Below are positions 23,833-34,372 of a stretch of DNA of 64,000 bases, in pieces. Position numbers and translations under genes: made by a program. The DNA is from Capillidium heterosporum. Lineage: Eukaryota > Entomophthoromycota > Entomophthoromycetes > Entomophthorales > Capillidiaceae. Where the stretch lies: the NCBI GenBank assembly GCA_016630905.1, contig WBMQ01000005.1, positions 620,001 through 684,000 on the forward strand, read 5' to 3'. Numbering within the stretch: the stretch's first letter is position 1; the number at the start of each line of letters is the position of its first letter. A model generated the notes under the pieces. That model was not told the origin of the DNA and ran no database searches. It worked only from the letters and a program-made list of their open reading frames with translations.

Positions 23833-23848
23833 GGCGCCGCCATTATGC
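23833..23848 (+). promoter_or_regulatory. GC-rich conserved block upstream of tyrosinase 5
   Basis: GGCGCCGCCATTATGC, identical to 20948-20963 before tyrosinase 4 and at a similar distance from the start codon. Confidence 0.45.
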
Positions 23849-24033
23849 CAGCCTAAACAAGATGGGTGTAATTGGCCAGTGCCAAACCGAAGTAAAACAT
23901 CAGATATGCTAGCTGAAATAAAATACAAGATACATACACCTTTGTAGTAGCCTAATTAGTAACCAACGAACTAGTTAGAAGGCTAGCCGGGTCAACTGTA
24001 TACTTTAAAAGAAAACCCTCATTGCCGATACAT

Positions 24034-24050
24034 ATATGCTAAAAAAGCCT
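24034..24050 (+). promoter_or_regulatory. tyrosinase promoter box (copy 5)
   Basis: ATATGCTAAAAAAGCCT, 81 bp before the ATG at 24115, followed by GTATATATATT at 24065-24075. Confidence 0.65.
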
Positions 24051-24114
24051 GCTATTAGATGAATGTATATATATTGAGCCTGGTTGATATCGAAAGCATT
24101 ATAAGCCTGGTGCA

Positions 24115-25350
24115 ATGCAAAAACTATCTGTAATCCTCATTGTCGGTCTAGTCTATTCCCTGGTGGAAGCAGCCTGTTCAACTCCAAGTATACGTAAGGA
24201 GATCCGAGAGTTAACAGACGACGAGTTCAATCGCTATGTAAACGCAGCCCTCACCCTGAATAAACGAGAGACCGCCGATTCCTTCAGTATCTGGGAGAAT
24301 TTCACTGAGATACATTACAAAGGGGCCCAGATGAACAGGCAGATCCATGGAACTCCAGCCTTCCTACCTTGGCATCGCAAGTTCATTAAAATGTACGAAC
24401 TGGAGCTGCAGAAGGTCGACCCTACTGTAAACTTGCCCTACTGGGACTGGTCTCAGGACAGCGAAGCACCGCAACTCAGCCCAGTGTTGAGCCCATTATA
24501 CATGGGCGGCAACGGGAATCTTACTGAGGGTCATATTTTGGACAATGGACCTTTCAATTACACGCAGTTCATTTACTATGATACCCATACCTTGAGTAGG
24601 AACTACAACGGTGGTGATACTATCAAAGGTATCAAATCGACGACCATCATCAACGGTATCCTAGCCAACAAGAATTACTCCAAGTTTGAATTTCAGCTCG
24701 AGTCCGTCCACGGCCCCGTTCATACTAGTATAGGTGGCGATTATGACTTTGGCCAGATGACCTCACCTAACGACCCCCTCTTCTTTTTACACCATGCCTT
24801 CATCGATTTGATCTGGGCCAAATGGCAAGACATGAACCCCAATGTCGATCAGTACGAGGGTAGGTATATTGGTATGAACGTCAAGCCTACAGACAAACTG
24901 TACAACTACGGCGATGCTGTCAACTCTACCTTCAACTACAAGTCAGGTGACTACTGCTACAACTACCCAGCCTACCCTCGACTACTTAGCCCCGCTCGAG
25001 GCAATCAGTTGCAAGTTCGAGACATCCAAAGTGATAGTCTCATCAATGACCCGCAGTTGAACTCGGTCATTGCGAATCTGACTATTGACGAAGCGGTCAC
25101 CAAGTTGGAGCAGCTAAACCAGACGTATACTCCAATTTTGAACCAGGTATATGCGAGTAAACAACCTGACCAGGGGAATAATCCATCTAACGATTCGGAT
25201 ATTCCAAAGTTTACTCAGTTACCTGACAGTTGGATCATAAGGAACAACTTGGATATGAAAAAGGTTCGCTATTTCGAGGCCCAGCAGTTCAAGATCCGAA
25301 AGCTTTTCAAGAGATTGAAGCCGATCAAGGGCAAGCTCCACAAGCATTGA
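24115..25350 (+). CDS. secreted tyrosinase 5
   Basis: 411 residues, intact frame. It has a signal peptide, copper-A His in IHYKGAQ, IHGTPAF and WHRKF, and copper-B His in SVHGPVH and FFLHHAFIDLIW. The copper-B entry differs from its paralogues: the usual QTEGIHGSPHVF reads QLESVHGPVHTS, though both His are kept. The dibasic site conserved in the other four (PKR) reads PKF here, so a Kex2-type cut would be lost. The segment after about residue 300 is nearly identical to tyrosinase 4. It is the last gene of the array. Confidence 0.93.
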   Translation: MQKLSVILIVGLVYSLVEAACSTPSIRKEIRELTDDEFNRYVNAALTLNKRETADSFSIWENFTEIHYKGAQMNRQIHGTPAFLPWHRKFIKMYELELQKVDPTVNLPYWDWSQDSEAPQLSPVLSPLYMGGNGNLTEGHILDNGPFNYTQFIYYDTHTLSRNYNGGDTIKGIKSTTIINGILANKNYSKFEFQLESVHGPVHTSIGGDYDFGQMTSPNDPLFFLHHAFIDLIWAKWQDMNPNVDQYEGRYIGMNVKPTDKLYNYGDAVNSTFNYKSGDYCYNYPAYPRLLSPARGNQLQVRDIQSDSLINDPQLNSVIANLTIDEAVTKLEQLNQTYTPILNQVYASKQPDQGNNPSNDSDIPKFTQLPDSWIIRNNLDMKKVRYFEAQQFKIRKLFKRLKPIKGKLHKH

Positions 25351-27135
25351 GGACTGGCTTCCTCAATGTTTGTACCAAATAAACGAATTAGTATTATATT
25401 ATTTACATTTTAGATGGAAATATTTAATTTATACACCTTGTATATTACCTGTTATTCAAATTGCCGGCACATTTCTAAAAGAATGCTTGGGCTAGATTTC
25501 TTGGGAAAATTGGTACCAGCCTATATATCATCTAGTTTAAGACTAACCCAGCTATAGGAGTAGAAACTCTTGCTTAATTGCCAAAGTGACCAATCTTATA
25601 TAAATAAAAGTTATTGTAGCCACCATTTCAAAACAAGATGACTAATGCACTTAAATCAATAAATATTAAAACTATATCGAACATCCTTACTAATTCATAA
25701 ATTGAACTATACTTCATTATTAAATATATATATTCAATTGTAGTAATACTTAATGCACTACAAGTAATATCTTTATAAACTGAATGGAAATTTAATTTCT
25801 TGAATAGATACAAGCTATACGTCACATATTGAACTATATTCCAATTAGGAGAACAATATATTTAAATGGGAGTAAACTCCCCAACCAGGCTATAGAAAAA
25901 TATATCAGGTATTAAAAAATCTCATAAATTTTCAAGATACTTCCCTTTAATCTATACGGATTATTCTGCTCATAACTGATAGGGTTGAGTTTAAAACATA
26001 TGCTCCAAGGATAAGCAAACTTCTCCGTTTGAGTTGAGAAATGGTTCTCCTTACTCTCAAAAGAAAAGTGGCTTCTGTAGGTTTCTATTTCCTGATTGGT
26101 GCAAGGTGGAAGGAGTATATTTGGGCTTTTAAGCATCCATCTTCCTGCTACTTAGCCCCGATCGAATATAATCGCCGATTAATAAAGGAGGAATAGATAT
26201 CGAAAAATGGCTGTAAATCAACATTTAGACTACATCAGCTACATATATAGGTTGGGATAATAGACTTCGATTTGAGTATAACATAGAAAAAATACATTTA
26301 GACTAGATTAGTGTTCTTGTTTATAAATCAATGACTACTAAGAAGCAGGACGAACAAAGTCTAGAGAGAGTATATAAGACACGGGGGTCAAGAAACTTGT
26401 GGTTTAAATCAAACTACCATCCTTATTTATCAATATCAATATGTAAATGAATTAGGGCTCGATATTTATTGAAACTTATTGTTCTAACTGTCTAAATATC
26501 TAACTATGTAGAAATTTTGAAAATCTACAAGGATAATTAATAATAAATATACCTATATACTGCTTTGTTAATCGATAGATATCTTCACCAAACCTTCACT
26601 GAACCGACTTCTTTCAGTTATCCTAGCTGGAATCCAGGAAGTTTTCTTTGAAAGGTTAAAGGCCCGTCTAGTGATGGAGTACATCGAAAACAAAAACTGC
26701 TAAAATATCAAAAGCTTATCTATTTTAGGTAATATATGTTGCATATATAGTTAAATTGAAAATGAATATCATGTGAGAAACTAATATAAATGCACAAGAG
26801 TCGAAAAGTACTGTAGATGTCCAATCAACCGAGTACCATACTTTGCAAGCATTTATACTATTGTACTCTTATAGCAGCACAAAGTTCTCTAAACTCTATT
26901 CTCGAACTTGGCTATCTTTCTATAAATTATCCAGTATCTTCAAGACTTTAAGATAAATACACAGTTCCTTTTGAATTGAACTATAGGTGTTTATTAGCCA
27001 TCTAGTGCTAATCCAACCACTTTTACCCAAAGTGGTGAAGGCCAATATTTCCAAATACTATCTGATGAATGCTCTTATAAAAGTAGCTTACCAAAGCTCA
27101 AATTGAGGCAAATGGCAAAGTTAATAAGCCGAGCT
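25351..27135. other. gene-free spacer
   Basis: AT-rich. Two minus-strand frames (25628-25825 and 25912-26136) are present; the second has some coding-like composition but no domain, and I do not call it. Confidence 0.45.
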
Positions 27136-28309
27136 CTATAACCTTTTTAGTAGTGGCAGCAGTGCAAAAAATAACCTGAAAGTAAAAGGATATATTTGGA
27201 AATATGTTCGACCCAAACAAACAATTGCCCATATGTAGATGCCCATCAAGTCGGCTAGAATGATCTCATCTAATAACGCTCGTCGATCCGATGACAATAA
27301 TCGGGATTCGCTATAGCAAAGCTTGTTTGTAGGGATTAAACTCGACATGGCAATAGGGAGCAATAAAAGCAAATAAGCTTTCTGTTGGAATTAATTAGCA
27401 ATGAATAAAAAGTGGTCGATATGCGCATACTACCACGAAGCAAGTTGGAAAGAATTTATTAAAATAAGAAACGTAGAAAAATTAGATGCCTAGAAGCTTT
27501 ACAACCCGACCATTACAAGTTCCCAGAACTTACCGATGGGTTCCAATTTCAACAACAGATTTTATAGGAAAGGTGAGTACACTAACTAACTTTGAATGGC
27601 CTAGGTAAAAACAAGTACAATCCAAAGTTGGTAAGTAAAGTTAGAGGCTGACGTTACGAGCGCGGATCCTAGAGTCGCTAAACTCCTTGATAAGGTCTAA
27701 AATTCGCATACCTACTTTGTAGTAAGGGTTGTTCAAATCCAAAGTCGAGTACAGCTTGGAAGTGGGGTTGAAAGTCTCGATGGCGAATTCGTAGTACTCT
27801 AAACCAAGGTGGGAGAAGCTATCGACCGTAGTGCAGCACCCAGCTGCCGCTGCCATTATACACCGCATGAGAAATCTCGATTCCAAGGTAGGAACCTGGT
27901 TCAGCAGTCGATCCAGCATGTGGACATCAATCAAGCGGTGGCGTACATTGAACTCCTCGAAGAAAAGCTTGATTAGGCCTTTGTTGAAGGCCTGGTAGTA
28001 GTTGGGGTGGCCCAAAGGCTCCGAATACAGGTTGGGGTAGATCAGCCTCTCACTTATGATGTTGGGGTTGGGGATCTGAGGTGTATTGAAATGTTTGGTC
28101 TCGGGTCGGTTACTTGGGTGGAATATCTGCTTCTCCTCGCTGTTGTCGTACAAAGTGTTTATATAGGGTGGTCGGTTCAGTTTGTCGTAGGTGGGATAAG
28201 GTTGGTTGGAATAGATCATCTCTTTGCTGACGTTGGTAAAGGGAGTGGTCATCGGGTAGTCGCTCCTATAGTTCAAGTCGCTAACCTCTTCCTTCTTCAA
28301 GTGGTGCAT
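27136..28309 (-). CDS. protein resembling the fungal transcription-factor middle region; 3' part split
   Basis: The first frame (28309-27641, 222 residues) has a Pro/Tyr/Asn-rich N-terminus. It is followed by FNKGLIKLFFEEFNVRHRLI and a Met/Ala-rich helix (FLMRCIMAAAAGC), a pattern like the start of the fungal-specific transcription-factor domain. No Zn2Cys6 cluster is encoded in it. A second coding-like frame in the same direction (27372-27136) reads SSLIPTNKLCY, then DRRALLDEIILADLMGIYIW and GRTYFQIYPFTFRL, which could be the next part of the same domain. It starts just inside an acceptor (TTCCAACAG). Between them are intron-like signals (GTAAGT near 27530, GTAGTA near 27430), but I could not build one continuous frame, so the gene is either multi-exon with a break or decaying. 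Confidence 0.5.
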
Positions 28310-31300
28310 TGTTTTCGTGTTGGTATGAAGGAAAAAAGAAAATTGGAAAGTTCAAGTGCCTCCTACCAGTTTTATTTTAGCAATAGGTTATACTAATGTA
28401 ATAGTTAATCGTATTGGCTGAAGCTTACAAAAGTCAGGGTATAAAATAGTTTTGTAGATTAAGCTATTCTACAACACTGTAAAACTTATTAATGATTTGA
28501 CTTAGATTTGTCTTATATGTTGGATCTGGTATGGGTTTGCAGGCTAAGCTTATTGTATTTTAGCTAGGTACATCCCAACATGGACATAGCCTTGAAATAA
28601 TGAATTTCGAAACTCTTGTCAAATACCAATTTGCGGTTGCTACTGTATCCAATGTTTGTAGAGCAAAGAACACATAGCGATGATATATACGTATCTCTCT
28701 TATCGACTATTTAGGAAAGTGACCTTTCCAACAAAGAATTTACAAAATCCAGACTGCCCTTTTAAAACGATAGGCTTTTCCTACAATAAATTAGCTAATT
28801 GTCGGCAAGGCTTAACCAATTTTGCCAAGAACGGTAAAATCGGCCTTGGAACAACGTCAATCGGCAAAGTAAACCCCTTAAAGAACATTTTAAACTTTTT
28901 AATGACAAATTCTTGAAGTCCCATCCCGGATTTATTTCTGGCATAACTTATTGGCATCAAAACACTGGATAAATTTGTGTAGTGAAAATGAGCTGAAGGT
29001 TGGTGGACGGGAAATAAGCTTAGGTTGGCTTGGGTACCATAGCTTTGAGCAACTTCCAAGTATCCTTTATCAATTTAAATTGTAATAATAAAAGAGTCTA
29101 GGAGCACTCTTAGCGTCGATCAAAAGACCTACTACTATGGCTACAATTGCCGCTTTTATATCATATATGGTACCGGAAATGTTTGATAACATCATCCAAT
29201 TTAAAGGCTTTACCTACATTCTAATAAATAAGGGGGCATGGGTTCTAAAGTGGCTGGTAGCATCCTAAATTACTACTTATAAGGAGATTTTTAATATATG
29301 CATCGAATAATACGAAGTTCTGATTCATTTCATTAGATCAAATTGAAGCAAAGCCTCGTTGGAATCCAATGTAAACTTGAAAGCTGGGTACTCTATAGGG
29401 GAAAAAGAGGTATGCTGAAGGGTCAGATTTAAGCTAGAATCCATTCTATAGGGAACCTACGGTAAAACCACAGAATCCACCATGTTCCTTCATGCTAGGT
29501 AGCTTATTTATTAGTTTGCCATGTAAATTTATACTATAATGTATTGAAGATGAACTAACATCGTAGTAGCCAACCCACCTATCGTAATTTATACTAAAAA
29601 GGGATGGCTCGATAGGCTTTGCCTACAAGCTAGAGCTTGACGGCTTAGTTTCGCTAGAAACTTGTACTGGCATCATTGTTCGAATTTTGGTCTAGTTCTT
29701 GCTAACCATGCTATCAAGTTTACTCAATACATTTGTATGCGATTACATTTAAAGATATTATTGTGAATATAAGGTAAAACATTGTTCCATATAGTATATA
29801 GCTTCCTTGGATATATATAGTAGCATTTAGCCTTTACGACTCCACTTTCAAAAGTATAATTGTAAGCTTATCTTACCTCTATACTTTTTGGAAAGCTACT
29901 ATTTAGTTAAAAAATTAAAGATTGGCGAGTATAGTTCAGCTTTAAAGTATCTACGAGAAGCTTTTGCTAATTTGTGTGTTTTTTAGAGGTGACTGATATC
30001 GGATTGAAAAGTATATTGAAACATATCAGCTTGACTATTACCAAGCCTTTCGTACGCCTCACTTTTGGTGTTGCTACAATACTGTATTTTAACGGTAGAA
30101 ATACATTTATGCTATCTAAAATTGAAGTAGTAACAAAATTGGTGTTAGAGTGATATTGTAAGACAATCGAGTTTGCACCTGCCTAAAGATAGAATTTATA
30201 CACTTATTGTTTGAATATATTTGGTTGTAGAGATATACATGTATCGGATGAAGGTAACTTATACTTGAAAACTTTCAACTGAGCCCATTTCGAAAGCTAT
30301 ATTTAATAAGCTCTTAATTAATTACATTATTACCAACTATTTAAATTATTTTATGGGGCAATTAATATATAATTTTATTGCTGGTTGAAATGATTGCTAC
30401 TTTCAACTTTAATGTGAAAATACAATCAGTTTATACTGCCTTTGTTCTAATATAAATGTCCTAATTTAATAAATATTAAATTAGAATTATTTTTGTGCTA
30501 TTGTAGCATACCTTTTGAAACGAGTAAGCTGAAGGATGGCCAAATAATATTCAGTATATATAGATAAAGACTCTGGGGCCAAGTGTACTAGTTGATTAGA
30601 ACTACAATTATCAAATCTCATTTAGTTTCAGATTGTAGCATAATCCAACAAAGTGGATATAAAGGAAGGTGGAATAAAGATTTGTTATTGAAAATTCCCG
30701 ATAACTCTAAACTATTCTCATATATATTTTGCTATGAGTATCTAAATATAATGCTCAATCCTTTCAAAGTAAAGTCTTTAAGTTAACCAACCTGATCTAC
30801 TATTTTATTTATTTTAAAAGTGTGGTGGGAAGCTATCAAAAGATATATAATTTAAGGAATATAGATGCCAGGTTGGTTAGTTTTCATTGGGCTGACGGAT
30901 GTGAGTTGTGTTGATTATGATAGATTCTTAGACATATTAAAATATATCATTAATGAGCTGATTTATTCTTTGCTATGATGGTTGGCAGTAGACTGAGTTG
31001 GATATAACGCAGATATTGAGATTGATAGTAATAAATTGAGTTGATTACAATGCTCTTCAATATATAATTTAGCTTGTCTAATTTAAAAAGTGTAAGTAGC
31101 TTATCGCTACCTTATCATCCGCTAACAAGGACCCAACTAAATTGTAGTTACCTTTGTCAAGTACAGTATTTTACTATATTTGCAAATAATAGTATAGGGT
31201 TTTCAAATAGGACTACTTCCACTTATGAATAAAAAATCCCTTTATTCTGACCTTTTAATAAAAAATATTTGATGTTTCCTAGTAGAGGCAGTATAAACTG

Positions 31301-32052
31301 ATGGTTGTTGAATGTTCAAGTCTCTACATCCAATGCTACAAAAATATTTGTATAGTATGTGTACATATTTTGGAATTTACTACTTACCAAACAAGCGTGT
31401 ACATACTCACTAATATGGTTGGCCAGTTTGACAGCTTTACAACCAATACAAGTTGATGGAATCTCTACTAATCACCATTATAGCATGCTATTCTAATTTA
31501 TTTAATGAGCACTTTTAACTTATAAATTTATATGATAAAAGCATCTGTTAAATAAAATCAGAATAGTGCTTTCTAGGAATACACATTGCCTCTCGATTTG
31601 TGCCTAAACTTTAGGCCTAAATTCGAGATTTAATTTGTCCTCAACCCTCTCAAATTCCAACAAAGTTGAAGTCAAGCTTGCTGAAGCTGATAAACTGATG
31701 CCAATTCGTTCAACATAGAAGTCATCCTATATGTACATCCCTAACTAAATTTATACATTGGATATACTATCAATAAAAGTTATCAAGCTATATAGTTGAA
31801 ATACCTCGTCACTGTAGCTGGTAGTATCCAGCGCCTTAATATCAGATTAATAATCCAAAGTTTAGCTTTGGATTTAATCAAACTTACAAACAAATTATGC
31901 CTCCAGTTCTGAGCAACAATCTGATTGCATAATAGTTCATCCAAATTGTGAGGACCATTGTAAAATTTCGAAAACTATAAAATACCAAGTTGAACCACCC
32001 TTACTCATAAAGTTGAGCCTTAAGCACAAAGTCCAAAAATCAGATAGCTACA
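28310..32052. other. long gene-poor spacer
   Basis: About 3.7 kb of AT-rich DNA. A minus-strand frame at 28781-29090 (containing GMGLQEFVIKKFKMFFKG) has some coding character but no Met start or domain. A 64-codon plus frame at 30592 is not convincing. Nothing else supported. Confidence 0.4.
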
Positions 32053-32999
32053 ATGACAGTAAACGGAAGTACCGAACACACCAACACTAAACTCAATTTC
32101 CACATTGAAACTCCTACCCTTACCGAAGAGAGCTTGCCCCAGTTGAACTCTAGCCCCAACTCCAATTTGGCACTATCTAGAGTCCAATCCCAATCGTTAA
32201 TCCGTTCTTCGACTCCAGTCGACTTTGACGGATTAAGCTGGCCTAGTAAGGGTACACGTATCCGTGCTACCGAGAGTGAGGAAGAAAAAGCTAAGCGGTT
32301 GGAACGCATGACGGCTGCCGTCAAAGTGATGTTGGAATGCGTTGGTGAGGATCCTGACCGGGAAGGTATTTTGAAAACTCCTTTAAGGTACGCCAAGGCT
32401 ATGCTCTTCTTCACCCAAGGTTACGAACAAAATATCAAGGACCTTATCAACGAAGCTATATTTAACGAAGGTAATTTTTACACGCACATTCATTTATTCA
32501 AATTTTATAAGATCATGAAGAGATGGTCATCGTCAAAAACATCGATATCTTCTCCATGTGTGAGCACCACTTGGTCCCATTCACTGGAAAGGTAGTTCTA
32601 ATTGCTTAATTGTTACTAATTTTTACATTTAAGATCAGTATCGGGTATCTACCCAACGGTAAAGTCCTCGGTCTAAGTAAGTTGGCCCGTATTGCTGAGA
32701 TGTTCAGTCGACGACTGCAGGTTCAGGAGCGTCTCACTAGGCAGATTGCTGAGGCCCTTGATGAGATTTTGAAGCCACAAGGTGTTGCTGTTGTCATGGA
32801 GTCGAGGTAATTTATAACTTACTAATATTCATTACTTAACCTTTACTTTCTTTTTTACAAATAAAGCCACTTGTGTATGGTCATGCGTGGTGTTCAGAAA
32901 CCTGGTTCATCAACTGTCACCTCGTGCATGCTGGGACAGTTCCGTAAAGATCCCAAGACGCGCGAAGAGTTCCTCTCGTTGATCAAGAACAAGTTTTAA
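32053..32999 (+). CDS. FOL2: GTP cyclohydrolase I
   Basis: Converts GTP to dihydroneopterin triphosphate, the first step of folate/pterin synthesis. Four exons: 32053-32470, 32512-32591, 32634-32806 and 32867-32999, with introns of 41, 42 and 60 nt (GTAATT, GTAGTT and GTAATT donors; TTACTAAT branches in the last two; AAG acceptors). Splicing gives 804 nt, 267 residues. Family motifs appear across the joins: [20 protein letters not shown] in exon 1; [16 protein letters not shown] (zinc Cys-His) in exon 2; [27 protein letters not shown] and the GVAVVMES segment in exon 3; and [16 protein letters not shown] (zinc Cys) in exon 4. The N-terminal 70 residues are a Ser/Thr/Pro-rich extension as in other fungal enzymes. 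The model is well determined because every intron restores a conserved block. Confidence 0.96.
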
Positions 33000-34372
33000 T
33001 TTTTAGTAGTCCATCTGGTTATCATCGTCTTTTTTCAGTGGATCTTTATCATTCAACTTGAACGTAGAAACATTTTATTAATAGAAATACAACTATACGT
33101 AATTAAAATTTATAGTTTAACTTTTTGTCAAATTCTTTAGTTTATTTATTTTTACTTTTGATAATACTCCTTTATAACAACAAATTGGTTTAGCTATAGC
33201 GGTTGTATTTAAATTAGGCAAGTTTCTATGGCTGAGGAGAGTCTTTAGTAGCATCATTATATCAAGCTATCATTCCTTACTTCTTTTATCTCAACATATA
33301 CCTCCAGTACCTATACTCCTAAATTACTAGTATAGCAAAGTTTCGCTTCTAATCTCTAATTAACAATAGGTCATAATACCTAGATGCAACTAAAGATACT
33401 ACATATATATTTTCAATTCAACCAATCGAAAGAATGATTTTTAGTCAAAAGATAGTTGATCATTTTGGAGTATATTAAAAATGTATTAAATAATCTGATT
33501 ATAGTTAGATTGAAGAATAAGATTCATATAGTTTGAGCTGTAATCGTAACTACAGATGCTATGAATATATATATTGTAAAACGTAAATTAGCTTTATCAT
33601 TGATGTGATACAGTAGATATGGGTACTATAGTTGTAATTGAGAAGTTTTTACATCGGCACCTTATACAAAATTTTCACCAAAAATTGCTGTTTATCGTCC
33701 AATAACCTTATTGTCTTATATCGTTGTATTCCTTAGATGGAATTGCTTTTATTCTTAACCTAAGTTTAGTTTCAACTTTCATACAAATCCCAACTGAATT
33801 ACAACAAGCCTTATCTTATATAATTTCTATAAGATGTGGCTAAATAACGTCAAGCCAAGTTATTTAGGAATATATGCTTTTGTTAAAGGGTGCTTCAAGC
33901 ATCAAATGGAATACAAGTTCCTTTAAAGGAATATATATACCACGATGACACTTTCATTTTAATTAAATAAATTTACTAAGTTAACAAACTAAAAAATCAA
34001 AGTAAATGAGGTGCATACACATCAGACCAAGGTACATGGCGACATTATCGTCTAGTTTTAAAAGCTATACTTTCAAAGTTAAAGCTATCAAACTAGAATA
34101 TCTAATCGGTACATTATCTACGCTTAAAGATAACAAAGTAGCAGATACACCAAATTTAATTTTAAAAAGGTTTAAAGCTAGAATATCGAAATAAATTGTT
34201 AAAACAGCAAGCGGCGCCAGTAGGGTAGGGATGCTAACCATTACTCGAAAAAAACGAGACAATACTTTTATACGGAAGTAGGGTATATGAAGGAGGAGAT
34301 TAAAGTTCAAGAGAAAAGGTTAAGTTCAAAGCTACCTATTCGTACATTTCGAGCATTCAAGTAAGAGGATTA
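33000..34372. other. gene-free spacer
   Basis: AT-rich. Overlapping short frames on both strands at 34006-34310 have no domain and are not called. Confidence 0.5.

Larger units (their letters stand above)
22471..24114. other. tyrosinase 4-5 spacer
   Basis: AT-rich, no gene seen. It is similar in order to the previous spacer (TTAGTATCTGTAGCCAAGATA, CCAATAAATAGTC, then the GC-rich block and promoter box). A GGGTTCGAGATCC string at 22614-22626 resembles a tRNA T-arm, but no tRNA body surrounds it. Confidence 0.5.

Noticed and set aside
34006-34310. Overlapping short frames on both strands
   Set aside because: AT-rich, no domain, no promoter or splice context.
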